A DNA stretch of 24,849 bases from contig JBCCGG010000066.1 in assembly GCA_039029395.1 (NCBI GenBank), forward strand, positions 1 to 24,849, written 5' to 3'. Below, piece after piece: positions 16,805-23,680 of this stretch. The DNA comes from JBCCGG01 sp039029395. Lineage in GTDB: Bacteria > Pseudomonadota > Alphaproteobacteria > Kiloniellales > JAKSDN01. Each line of letters starts with the position of its first letter. The first letter of the stretch is position 1. The translations under genes and the position numbers were made by a program. The notes under the pieces are model-generated. The model made no database searches. It saw only the letters and a list, made by a program, of their open reading frames with translations, and was not told the DNA's origin.

Positions 16805-16823
16805 AATGCGATTGATTCGCATT
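16805..16823. promoter_or_regulatory. Fur-box-like 19-bp palindrome
   Basis: AATGCGATTGATTCGCATT has perfect 7-bp arms around TTGAT. It closely resembles Fur boxes of the AATGnnAATGATTnnCATT type. It covers the -35 hexamer of the predicted promoter for the gene at 16897, the position expected for iron-dependent repression. Fur is the best candidate; a related iron regulator (Irr or Mur) is possible. Confidence 0.65.
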
Positions 16824-16840
16824 TGCGAAAACGCTACAAC
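16812..16840 (+). promoter_or_regulatory. Predicted sigma70-type promoter
   Basis: TTGATT (16812-16817) and TACAAC (16835-16840) are separated by 17 bp, about 55 bp before the ATG at 16897. The -35 hexamer lies inside the Fur-box-like palindrome. Confidence 0.5.
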
Positions 16841-16896
16841 TTGTCTGTCAGGCGATGGGGGGCTGCCCCGGATCGCGACCTTTCGAGAGGAGACAG

Positions 16897-17409
16897 ATGA
16901 GTAAGACTTCTAGCGGCCCATATCGAGATCGCCGCCCCGTCTCTAGAGCGGTGGAGCGCGTGAGTGCCGTGGGCGAGACCAAAAGCCTGAACGGCCGCCA
17001 GTGGCTACTGCTTTATGTCTATCGTCATTGGATCACCGGCCTGGCGACCAGCGACGCTCGGCACTTGGAGTTCGCCTGGTCGGAAATCGCTACCACCAGC
17101 GGGCCTGCGCCGGCCCGCCGGGTCCTGAGCGCGCTCGAAGTCCTGCTCGGCACCTTGAGCGATCACGCCCGGCGCCGGATCTGCTATCATCCGCCTTGCT
17201 GCGGTGTGACCGCGGCCGACGAGCTTAGGGTCCTGAATCTCCTTACCAGTCTGCAGCGCGGCCGTCGCGCCGCCGCCGAGGCGAACGCCCAGGTCCTGGT
17301 CCGGCCGTCCGGGCTTCCCAGCCTGCTTGAGGCCGCGGACAATCTGGCCGAGGCGCTTTCGGCCGCCGGTCTGGAACTTGACGATGCCGGCGAGGCGACC
17401 CTTCACTAG
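16897..17409 (+). CDS. Conserved hypothetical protein, possibly iron-regulated, 170 aa
   Basis: I do not recognise the family. ATG at 16897 has GAGGAG 6 nt upstream. The protein has a basic N-terminus (about residues 6-25) and a Trp/Tyr-rich segment RQWLLLYVYRHWITG at about 35-50. A YHPPCCGVTAADELRVLNLL segment near 105-125 contains adjacent cysteines that could bind metal or a cluster. Alanine-rich helices follow to the end. There is no signal peptide and no membrane helix. The strong promoter with an overlapping Fur-box-like palindrome makes iron-responsive expression likely, which is inference. It is a single-gene unit, convergent with the EamA transporter 59 bp further on. Confidence 0.8.
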   Translation: MSKTSSGPYRDRRPVSRAVERVSAVGETKSLNGRQWLLLYVYRHWITGLATSDARHLEFAWSEIATTSGPAPARRVLSALEVLLGTLSDHARRRICYHPPCCGVTAADELRVLNLLTSLQRGRRAAAEANAQVLVRPSGLPSLLEAADNLAEALSAAGLELDDAGEATLH

Positions 17410-17468
17410 AGCGGGATTCACGGCCTAGTCGGTGTCGCCGAAGCGAGTCCGATTAAACCGATCCTGGG

Positions 17469-18311
17469 CTAGCGCTCCAGGGTGATGATCGCGACCCCGG
17501 CGACGATCACCAGCCCTCCGGCGATCAAGGTCGCGGTCAGGCTCTCGCCCAGGAATAGGACACTGCCGAGAATCGAGAACACCGGGATCAGCAGCAGAAA
17601 GGGGGCCGAGCGGTTAACAGGATACTTGCCCAGAAGGTGATACCAGATTCCGTAGCCGATCACGGTCATGACCAGACCCAGGTAGACCACCGTGGTCCAG
17701 ATCAGCCAACTGGCCTCGAGGATCAGTCGGATCTGGTCGCTCTCGACCAGCCAAGAGGCGACGAAGAGCTGGGGTGTTGCAAAGACCGCGACCCATGCGG
17801 TCAGGGTGAAGCCGCCGACCTCACCCAGGCGGCGCACCATGATCTGGCCGAACGCCCAGAAGAGCACCCCGATGATCACCATGGCGAACGGCCAATAGGC
17901 GCCGTGCAGCCGGGGCTCGCCTGCGATCAAAGCGACCCCGCCGAAAGCGAGCAGAATGCCCAAGACCTTGCGCAGGCTGAGCGGCTCCTTGAGGATCAGC
18001 GCGCTCAGGAGAACCAGGACCGGCACCTCCAGCTGGACCACCAGCACGGTGGTCGAGGCGTCCAGATACTTCAGCCCGGTGAAGGTGAAGCCGTACTGCA
18101 TGGCCGCGGAGATCAGGGCGATCAAGAAGATCTTGCCCATCAAATGCCAGGGTGGCTTGACGAACCAGACCAGCACCAAGGCGGCCACCGTGAAGCGGAA
18201 GGCCATCAGCAGAATCGGCGGAAAGAACTCGAGCGCCGCCTTGGCGAACACGATCCCCATGCCCCAGACCAGCGGCACCGTGATCGCCAGAGCATAGAAG
18301 CGCAGGCTCAC
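17469..18311 (-). CDS. EamA/DMT family transporter, 280 aa
   Basis: About ten hydrophobic helices in two EamA repeats. The first includes VPLVWGMGIVFAKAALEFFPPILLMAFRF, and the second begins around residue 140 (PFAMVIIGVLFWAFGQIMVRRLG). Conserved Pro and Gly residues of the drug/metabolite transporter fold are in place, for example LILKEPLSLRKVLGILLAFGGVALI. Members export amino acids or other small metabolites; the substrate cannot be told. The start is GTG at 18311, with no strong ribosome-binding site; the next Met is already inside the first helix. It lies 44 bp after the small secreted protein gene and may be on the same transcript. Confidence 0.93.
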   Translation of the reverse strand: MSLRFYALAITVPLVWGMGIVFAKAALEFFPPILLMAFRFTVAALVLVWFVKPPWHLMGKIFLIALISAAMQYGFTFTGLKYLDASTTVLVVQLEVPVLVLLSALILKEPLSLRKVLGILLAFGGVALIAGEPRLHGAYWPFAMVIIGVLFWAFGQIMVRRLGEVGGFTLTAWVAVFATPQLFVASWLVESDQIRLILEASWLIWTTVVYLGLVMTVIGYGIWYHLLGKYPVNRSAPFLLLIPVFSILGSVLFLGESLTATLIAGGLVIVAGVAIITLER

Positions 18312-18355
18312 GACCGCGCCACCGGGGCGCGCCTGGCGCTCAGAGCGGGCTCACT

Positions 18356-18712
18356 TCAGTTCGCCAGCACGGGATCGAGGTCTCGGTCGAACAGGGCGAG
18401 CAGGTCCTGGGCCTCCGGACTGTCGCAGCCCTCGTCTTCGACCAGGGCACGGCCTTCTCGCTGGGCCGCGGTCAGCAGCCGCAGGCGCTTGGCGCCGATC
18501 GCGTTGTTGATCTTCTCGTTGATGACGTCGGCCATGTTGGCGTGGTCTTGCTCGTCGTAGGTCAGATTACGGCACTGTTTGGCGACCTCCATGGCCTTGT
18601 GATAGCGGCTGTAGATCGCCTCCTCCTCGCTCTCGTCCAGCTGAGCGACGGCCGGCGCCGCGGCCAGCAGCAGCGCCCCGATCAAGACCCCGCACGCACA
18701 CCCAAGTTTCAT
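18356..18712 (-). CDS. Small secreted protein, conserved hypothetical, 118 aa
   Basis: The N-terminus is a signal peptide (MKLGCACGVLIGALLLAAAPAVAQ), with a likely cleavage after A-V-A. An alternative is that Cys5 or Cys7 are simply part of the h-region; there is no proper lipobox. The mature part, about 95 residues, is acidic and helical, with Cys residues near 47 and 96 that could form a disulfide. ATG at 18712 has GGGGAGG about 8 nt upstream, one of the best ribosome-binding sites in the window. The function is unknown. The periplasm is the expected location. Confidence 0.8.
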   Translation of the reverse strand: MKLGCACGVLIGALLLAAAPAVAQLDESEEEAIYSRYHKAMEVAKQCRNLTYDEQDHANMADVINEKINNAIGAKRLRLLTAAQREGRALVEDEGCDSPEAQDLLALFDRDLDPVLAN

Positions 18713-18781
18713 CGAAATGGCCTCCCCATGCAGCCGAGCCTGAAGCTTATCCCAGGCCCAGACCCTAAACCAGAAGAACCC

Positions 18782-19360
18782 TCAAAAGGAAGAGTTCGGG
18801 GTCTCCAGGAAGGCGATCTCCTCCGGGCTCGAGTCCCGGCCCAGGCAGCGGTTGCGGTGCGGAAAGCGGCCGAAGCGCGCGATGATATCCCGGTGCTGGA
18901 CCGCGTAGTCGCGCCAGCTCGGGTCCGCGTCGAGCGCCCCCATCAGGTCGACGCAGCGCTCCTGATCCGCCAGATCCTCGCTGTGCTCGAACGGCAGATA
19001 GAGAAAGCAGCGCTGCTGCTGGTTGAAGGCTAGGTCAAAGCCGCAGTCGATCGCCCGGCAGGCAACAGCGCGCGCATGGGGATCGTTGGCAAAGGCGCGC
19101 GGGTCGTCGCGATAGAGGTTGCGCGACACTTGGTCGAGCAACAGCACCAAGGAAAGGCAGCCCTCGGCGCTGTCCTGCCACTTGCTGTACACCCCTGCCA
19201 CGGCTTGCCCGTGGGCCGCGCCGAGCACCGCGCGGACTTCGGCATCGAAGGTTTCGTCCTTGACGAACCAACGGGCCTCCATGCCCTCGGCAAACCAAAA
19301 GGCGAGCACGGCCTGGGGCGTCAAGGCGTGGACCCTTCGGAAAGACCTGCGAGCATCCAC
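18782..19360 (-). CDS. DUF924 family protein, 192 aa (or 180 aa)
   Basis: The body matches DUF924: LAFWFAEGMEARWFVKDETFDAEVRA near the start, LVLLLDQVSRNLYRDDPRAFA about 70-90, then FLYLPFEHSEDLADQERCV and RFGRFPHRNRCLGRDSSPEE. The fold is helical and the activity is unknown. ATG at 19360 has GAGGAG 3 nt upstream but overlaps the GST gene by 40 nt. A TTG at 19324 makes a 4-nt TTGA overlap with the GST stop and gives the family-like start (M)TPQAVLAFWF, with GAAGGG upstream. Either start is possible. It is the last gene of the TetR > GST > DUF924 unit. Confidence 0.9.
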   Translation of the reverse strand: MDARRSFRRVHALTPQAVLAFWFAEGMEARWFVKDETFDAEVRAVLGAAHGQAVAGVYSKWQDSAEGCLSLVLLLDQVSRNLYRDDPRAFANDPHARAVACRAIDCGFDLAFNQQQRCFLYLPFEHSEDLADQERCVDLMGALDADPSWRDYAVQHRDIIARFGRFPHRNRCLGRDSSPEEIAFLETPNSSF

Positions 19361-19986
19361 TCCTCGCCGCCGGCCGTGATCGCACGGGCAATCGCCGGTC
19401 GGCTGGCGACCAAATTAAAACAGCGCTTGATCGACGGATAGCGCCCGAACAGCACTGCGGGCGGATCGAACCAGCTGGCGAGCATGAGCAGGTAGATGTC
19501 CACCGCGCTGTAGCGATCTCCAAGGACATAGGGCCCGGCGCCGGTCAGGTGGGCTTCGACCACACCCCAGCGATCGATCAGGTCATCCGTGGCCTTGGCC
19601 TTGATAGCCGGCGCATCTTCCGGATCGGTGGAAAAGCGCCAGGCGTAGTAGAAACGCTTGTAGGTCGATTGAATGTTGTTGGTGAGGTAAAACAACCAGC
19701 GCAGCAGGATGCTGCGCGCCGGATCGCCGATATCAGGCACGAGCTCGAGGTCCGGGTGACGGTCGGCTAGGGTCAGCAGGATGGCGGCCGATTCGGTCAG
19801 TACCTGACCTTCGCCGGTGATCAGCGTCGGCACATAGCCGCCAGGGTTGAGCGCCAGGTATTCGGCGGTGCGGTGCTCGTTCTTCTCCAGATCTACGCGG
19901 TGAATCTGGTAGGGCTCGCCGGCCTCCTCCAACATTGCCCGGACCGCGAAAGCCGCCGTCGACCGGTCCCAATAGAGCGTGTTCAC
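19321..19986 (-). CDS. Glutathione S-transferase family protein, 221 aa
   Basis: The N-terminal thioredoxin-like domain carries the GST features: LYWDRSTAAFAVRAMLEEAG with the candidate catalytic Ser/Thr, NPGGYVPTL with the cis-Pro, and LTESAAILLTLAD with the glutathione-binding E-S. The helical domain covers about residues 85-215, with the ASWFD segment near its core. It may conjugate or reduce electrophiles with glutathione in the cytoplasm. The start is GTG at 19986, with AAGGGG about 10 nt upstream. It lies 15 bp after the TetR gene and so is very likely controlled by it. This association suggests an inducible detoxification role, which is inference. Confidence 0.93.
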   Translation of the reverse strand: MNTLYWDRSTAAFAVRAMLEEAGEPYQIHRVDLEKNEHRTAEYLALNPGGYVPTLITGEGQVLTESAAILLTLADRHPDLELVPDIGDPARSILLRWLFYLTNNIQSTYKRFYYAWRFSTDPEDAPAIKAKATDDLIDRWGVVEAHLTGAGPYVLGDRYSAVDIYLLMLASWFDPPAVLFGRYPSIKRCFNLVASRPAIARAITAGGEEWMLAGLSEGSTP

Positions 19987-20001
19987 GAACGCTACCCCTT
20001 G

Positions 20002-20574
20002 TCAGTCGAGCATGGCCAACGCCTGCTTGGCCGCGATGCGCAGATGGCGCGCAGAATAGCCGGCCTTGGCCATCACGTAGAGCCCCAAATAGCTCGCGAA
20101 AAGGCCGTCCACCAGGCGCGCATTTTGACGCCGGTCGCCGGGCGTGCCGTCCCGGGCAAGCAGCGCCGCAAAGGCCTCGCGCAGGGGTGCGTAGTTGGCG
20201 ATCACCCGGGCCTCGACCTCAGGATCGTGGGGCGCGCGCTCAACCGCGGCATTGCACAGAAGGCAACCCTGGCGCCCCTCGCCCGCCTCGACCGCCTTGG
20301 CAACGCCGCCGAACAGCTTGGCGAGCGCCTTGGTCGCCGGGCCGCCGGACATGAGAATGCGAACGCCGCCGGCAATCTCGTTGCGGCCATAGTGGTCGAG
20401 CGCCGCCAGGTAGAGCTGGCGCTTGTCGCCGAAGGCGTTGTAGAGGCTGCCCCGGTTGAGCCCGGTCGCCCGGTCCAGGTCGTCGAGAGAGGTGCCGCCG
20501 TAACCCTTGACCCAGAACTGGCGCATGGCGCGGGCCAGAACCTCTTCGCTGTCAAACTCTCTCGGACGTGCCAT
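20002..20574 (-). CDS. TetR/AcrR family transcriptional regulator, 190 aa
   Basis: The TetR helix-turn-helix is clear: ALARAMRQFWVKGYGGTSLDDLDRATGLNRGSLYNAFGDKRQLYLAAL in residues about 13-62, read as a domain. The C-terminal ligand domain contains GCLLCNAAVE, with Cys104 and Cys107 in the usual G-C-L-x-x-N-A-A position. Some TetR proteins sense electrophiles through such Cys residues, so C104/C107 is a candidate redox or electrophile switch. ATG at 20574 is preceded by a weak ribosome-binding site. It heads the unit with GST and DUF924, and an operator palindrome lies over its own promoter. Confidence 0.94.
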   Translation of the reverse strand: MARPREFDSEEVLARAMRQFWVKGYGGTSLDDLDRATGLNRGSLYNAFGDKRQLYLAALDHYGRNEIAGGVRILMSGGPATKALAKLFGGVAKAVEAGEGRQGCLLCNAAVERAPHDPEVEARVIANYAPLREAFAALLARDGTPGDRRQNARLVDGLFASYLGLYVMAKAGYSARHLRIAAKQALAMLD

Positions 20575-20599
20575 CGAACAATCCCGAATAGCCGGTCAG

Positions 20600-20628
20600 A
20601 CTCTAGAATTTATTGACCGTTAGGTCAA
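20600..20628 (-). promoter_or_regulatory. Predicted promoter of the TetR unit
   Basis: On the minus strand, TTGACC (20628-20623) and TAGAGT (20605-20600) are 17 bp apart, with the start codon about 25 bp downstream. The -35 hexamer is one arm of the operator palindrome, so a bound repressor would block it. Confidence 0.5.
20613..20628. promoter_or_regulatory. TetR-type operator palindrome
   Basis: TTGACCGTTAGGTCAA is a perfect 6-4-6 inverted repeat of the form seen at many TetR/AcrR operators (TGACC-N4-GGTCA). It lies 39 bp upstream of the tetR-like start. Autorepression is the natural reading. Confidence 0.7.
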
Positions 20629-20688
20629 AAACTCTTACGGACGCCAGGGTCGCACGCAGGCGTCACAGAGATGTGATACCGGAAATTC

Positions 20689-20717
20689 TTGATCGATCAA
20701 TCAAAAACAACTATTCC
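20689..20717 (+). promoter_or_regulatory. Possible DM13 promoter with palindrome TTGATCGATCAA
   Basis: The 12-bp perfect palindrome at 20689-20700 contains a -35-like TTGATC. TATTCC lies 17 bp later as a weak -10, about 56 bp before the ATG at 20774. Confidence 0.3.
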
Positions 20718-20773
20718 AAAGACAGACACGAGAACACAACGGCGTGCGCGCCGGCCAGATCGGGAGAGTTTCG

Positions 20774-21175
20774 ATGATCTCAAGAGTCCTCTTTGCCAGT
20801 CTTTTCGCCGCGGCGCTCGGCTTCGTCGCTTTCACCCTGCCGGCGACCGCCGATGCCGGCTCCAAGGTGGTCGCCAGCGGCACCTTCACCGGCGCCTCGG
20901 ACCACATCACAACCGGCGGCGTGACAATCCTCGAGACGGCAAGTGGCAAGATCGCGGTTTTGGAGTCGGACTTCAGCCTGGACGGCGCGCCCGACCCCAA
21001 GCTCGGCTTCGGCAAAGACGGCTACGACACCTCGACCACCTTCTCCAAGCTGGCCAGCAACAACGGCCTGCAGATCTACGCGATCCCGGCCTCGGTCGAC
21101 CCCTCGAAGTACAACGAGTTCTACATCTGGTGCGAGAAGTTCAGCGTGCCGCTCGGCATCGCCAAGCTGAAGTAG
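20774..21175 (+). CDS. Secreted DM13-domain protein, 133 aa
   Basis: The signal peptide covers residues 1 to about 28 (MISRVLFASLFAAALGFVAF then LPATADA). The rest is one DM13 domain. It begins GSKVVASGTFTGASDHITTGGVTILE, has the F-S-L-D-G-A-P-D-P segment at 67-75, and ends YIWCEKFSVPLGIAKLK with the invariant-type Cys120. DM13 domains are proposed to carry a redox-active cysteine in electron transfer, often in hydroxylation-type systems; this is a prediction. The start is ATG at 20774, with GGAGAG 7 nt upstream. It is a single-gene unit with its own promoter-like region and a strong terminator, so it is probably exported to the periplasm and expressed independently. Confidence 0.9.
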   Translation: MISRVLFASLFAAALGFVAFTLPATADAGSKVVASGTFTGASDHITTGGVTILETASGKIAVLESDFSLDGAPDPKLGFGKDGYDTSTTFSKLASNNGLQIYAIPASVDPSKYNEFYIWCEKFSVPLGIAKLK

Positions 21176-21215
21176 CGCGCAGCGGCATTATCACAGCCCC
21201 TCAGATTGACACCTG

Positions 21216-21254
21216 GCCCGGTTCGGCAATCCCCGTCGAACCGGGCACTTTTTT
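21216..21254 (+). terminator. Intrinsic terminator of the DM13 gene
   Basis: GCCCGGTTCG (21216-21225) pairs perfectly with CGAACCGGGC (21237-21246) around an 11-nt loop. It is followed by AC and six T (21249-21254). The T run touches the stop codon of the convergent gene at 21253. It lacks a T run on the other strand, so it works in one direction only. Confidence 0.88.
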
Positions 21255-22281
21255 ATCCAGCGACACTTTCAGCCGTCGCCGCCGACGGCACCAGCTCTGC
21301 TGAGGGCTGATAAAGCCCAGCCGTGCGGCCCAGTTGTTGGACCAGGGCGAGCACGCCGTCGAGCGCCGGCGTCGCGACGCCGGCCAGGCGGCCGAGCTCC
21401 TGCACGGCGGTCACAAGGGCATCGATCTCCATGGCCCGGCCGCGCTCCAGATCCTGCAGCATGGAGGTGCGGTGGGCGCCGACCGAAGCGGCGCCGTCCA
21501 TGCGCTTTTCCACGTCGATGCGGAAGGTCACGCCGAGGCGCTCGCCGATCTCCTTGGCCTCCAGCATCATCTGGCGGGCGAGCGCCCGGGTGCCCGGGTC
21601 GGTCGCGACCACGTCGAGGGTCGAGCGGGTCAGCGCGCTGATCGGGTTGAAGCAGAGGTTGCCCCAGAGCTTTTTCCAGATCTCGTCGCGGATGTTGTCG
21701 CGCACCGGCGCCTGCAGGCCGGATGCGCGGATCGCTTCGCTCAGCTTGAGGCAGCGCTCGGAAAGATTGCCATCGGGCTCGCCCAGGGTGAACTTGTCGC
21801 CGTAGGTGTGCTTGATTACGCCGGGTGCGGTGATCTCGGTCGCCGGATAGACCACGCAGCCGATCGCCCGCTCGGCCCCGATGGTGCGCCACTGGTGCCC
21901 GCCGGGATCGACGCTCTCCACATAGCGGTCCCGGTGCGGGCCTTCGAGCTGATAGAAGTACCACCAGGGCACGCCGTTCATGGCGGTCACCACCGCCGTC
22001 TCGGGGCCCAGCAAAGGCACAAGCTTCTCCGCCGATTCCAGAGCCTGATGGGCCTTGAGGGCGACGATCACGTAGTCCTGAGGGCCGGCCTCGGCGGGGT
22101 CGTTGGTGCAGCTCACCTGGGCGACCTTCTCCTCGCCGCCGACGATCAACCGCAGGCCGTTTTCACGCATGGCCGCCAGGTGTGGCCCGCGCGCGATCAA
22201 GGTGACGTCGCTGCCGGCCAAGGCCATCTGGCCCCCCAGATAGCCGCCGATCGCGCCCGCGCCATAGATGCAGATTTTCAT
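21253..22281 (-). CDS. 2-dehydropantoate 2-reductase family protein, 342 aa
   Basis: The Rossmann motif GAGAIGGYLG is at residues 7-16. The family residues are present: Lys in VALKAHQ, Asn in AMNGVPW, the catalytic-type Lys in WKKLWGNLCFNPISALTR, and SMLQDLERGRAMEID with the Glu of the active site. The classical enzyme reduces ketopantoate to pantoate with NADPH in CoA synthesis, but this superfamily also holds reductases for other 2-oxo acids. The location next to an acyl-CoA ligase pair, 87 bp downstream of the SucD-like stop and on the same strand, suggests a role in acid metabolism rather than vitamin synthesis. That is inference, so no gene symbol is given. Confidence 0.9.
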   Translation of the reverse strand: MKICIYGAGAIGGYLGGQMALAGSDVTLIARGPHLAAMRENGLRLIVGGEEKVAQVSCTNDPAEAGPQDYVIVALKAHQALESAEKLVPLLGPETAVVTAMNGVPWWYFYQLEGPHRDRYVESVDPGGHQWRTIGAERAIGCVVYPATEITAPGVIKHTYGDKFTLGEPDGNLSERCLKLSEAIRASGLQAPVRDNIRDEIWKKLWGNLCFNPISALTRSTLDVVATDPGTRALARQMMLEAKEIGERLGVTFRIDVEKRMDGAASVGAHRTSMLQDLERGRAMEIDALVTAVQELGRLAGVATPALDGVLALVQQLGRTAGLYQPSAELVPSAATAESVAG

Positions 22282-22368
22282 CGCCCGCTGCTCCCCTTCC
22301 CCCGATGGAACGGAGCTATCTAAGGCCTAACCCCTTAGAATGCAAGAAAGACGTCGTGCCCATCGGGC

Positions 22369-23250
22369 TCAGTGCCAACGCCTGAGCGCCCCACGCATGG
22401 TGGCGCCGATCTCGGCGGCCGAGGGCGCGATCAGGGCGCCGGCGTTCCCGAGCACCTTGATCTTGTCGTCGGCGCCGCCCCGTCCGAAGACATTGACCGT
22501 GCCGGCATGGCCCATGCGCCGCTCAGCCGGCGCGTGGCGCCCGGCGACATAGGCGACGACCGGCTTCTTGGCGCCGGCCTTGGCCAGCCAGACCGCGGCC
22601 TCCTCCTCGGCGGTGCCGCCGATCTCGCCGATCAAGATCACGCCGTCGGTCCCGGGGTCCTCGAAGAACAGCTCCAGGCAATCGACGAAGTTCATGCCGG
22701 CGACCGGATCGCCGCCGATGCCGATCGTGGTCGACTGGCCGAAGCGCGCGGTGTGGGTCTGCTCGACCACCTCGGACGTCAGGCTGGCCGATCGCGAGAC
22801 GATGCCGATCGTCCCAGGGCTGTCCAGGTGGGCCGGCATGACGCCGATCTTGCAGGCGCCGGGCGAGATCAGGCCTTGGGAGTTCGGCCCGATCAGCCGG
22901 GTCTTCGAGCCCTCGAGCTTGCGCTTGACCCGCACCATGTCGAGCACCGGGATGCGCTCGGTGACGCAGACCGCGAGCGGCAGCTCGGCCTCGATCGCCT
23001 CGCCCATGGCGCCCGCCGCATTTGCCGGCGGCACGAAAATCGCGCTCGCCGTGGCGCCGGTCTCGGCCATCGCCTCGGCGACGCTGTCGAACACCGGCAA
23101 GCCAAGGTGCTTGCGCCCGCCCTTGCCAGGCACCACGCCGCCGACCACCTTGGTGCCGTAGGCGATCGCCCGCTCGGCGTGGAAGGTCGCCTGGGCGCCG
23201 GTGAAGCCCTGGAAGATCACTCTGGTGTCGTTGTCGATCAGGATCGCCAT
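22369..23250 (-). CDS. Succinyl-CoA synthetase alpha-like (SucD/MtkB-like) acyl-CoA ligase subunit, 293 aa
   Basis: The CoA-binding and ligase domains of the alpha subunit are clear: ILIDNDTRVIFQGFTGAQATFHAERAIAYGTKVVGGVVPGKGG, then GIGGDPVAGMNFVDCLELF and MIGEIGG-like LIGEIGGTAEEEAAVW. The phospho-His is in RRMGHAG, as in true ligases. Several usually fixed motifs differ: IGPNSQGLISPG in place of GPNCPGxITPG, and SRSASLTSE in place of SRSGTLTYE. These enzymes join CoA to a dicarboxylate with ATP or GTP through a phosphohistidine. The divergence suggests a substrate other than succinate. GTG at 23253 or ATG at 23250 both overlap the beta-subunit stop. Confidence 0.9.
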   Translation of the reverse strand: MAILIDNDTRVIFQGFTGAQATFHAERAIAYGTKVVGGVVPGKGGRKHLGLPVFDSVAEAMAETGATASAIFVPPANAAGAMGEAIEAELPLAVCVTERIPVLDMVRVKRKLEGSKTRLIGPNSQGLISPGACKIGVMPAHLDSPGTIGIVSRSASLTSEVVEQTHTARFGQSTTIGIGGDPVAGMNFVDCLELFFEDPGTDGVILIGEIGGTAEEEAAVWLAKAGAKKPVVAYVAGRHAPAERRMGHAGTVNVFGRGGADDKIKVLGNAGALIAPSAAEIGATMRGALRRWH

Positions 23251-23675
23251 CACGCCGCCTCCCGCTTGACCGTCTTCTTCAGTGTCTCGACCGCCTCGCC
23301 CATTGAGCCGACAAAGGTCGCCTTGATCCCCTGATCCAGGATGATCTTGCGGGCCAGCTCGTGATTGGTGCCGGCGGCGCGCACGACCAGGGGAATGGTC
23401 AGGCCTTGACGCTTACAGGTCAACGCGATGCCCTCGGCGATGGTGTCGCAACGCAGGATGCCGCCGCCGTAGATATTGACCAGGATCGCCTTGACCTCGG
23501 GGTTGGCGAACAGCAGGGCGCAGCCGGTGGCAATTTGCTCCCGTGTCGCGACCGGCCGAATGTCCATGAAGTCGGCCGGCTCGAGGCCGTTGTCCTTCAT
23601 CAGGTCGATGGTCGCGAGCGCCAGGCCGGCGCCATTGACCATTACGCCGATATCGCCCTGAAGCTTGACGAAGTC
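23250..23675 (-). CDS. Succinyl-CoA synthetase beta-like subunit, 3' part only, cut by a chimeric junction
   Basis: Only about 141 C-terminal residues remain, starting DFVKLQGDIGVMVNGAGLALATIDL and ending in KKTVKREAA. They match the CoA-ligase domain of SucC/MtkA, but with departures: DIRPVATRE where SucC has DVGGGATKE, IYGGGILRCD where SucC has IFGGIVRCD, and VRAAGTN where VRLEGTN is usual. The upstream ATP-grasp domain is missing because eukaryotic sequence begins at about 23676. The stop overlaps the start of the alpha-like gene (GTGATG), as expected for a coupled pair. The missing part is an assembly or junction effect, not gene decay. Confidence 0.85.
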   Translation of the reverse strand, partial: DFVKLQGDIGVMVNGAGLALATIDLMKDNGLEPADFMDIRPVATREQIATGCALLFANPEVKAILVNIYGGGILRCDTIAEGIALTCKRQGLTIPLVVRAAGTNHELARKIILDQGIKATFVGSMGEAVETLKKTVKREAA

Positions 23676-23680
23676 TGCCC
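23670..23680. other. Bacterial/eukaryotic junction
   Basis: Up to about 23674 the minus strand reads as SucC-like protein (...NFVKLQGD expected, DFVKLQGD seen). From about 23676 the plus strand reads as LINE reverse transcriptase (PVLYTMYTMPLG). GC content drops sharply here. The exact base cannot be fixed because one or a few bases may be shared. Confidence 0.85.

Noticed and set aside
20663..20676. TCACAGAGATGTGA, CRP-like
   Set aside because: The half-sites are in the reverse order with a 4-bp gap; CRP needs TGTGA-N6-TCACA.
20689..20700. FNR/FixK box
   Set aside because: The spacing between TTGAT and ATCAA is two bases, not four.
23361..23675. Plus-strand frame joined to the LINE ORF on the bacterial side
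   Set aside because: It is the antisense of the SucC-like gene; continuity with the LINE frame is chance.
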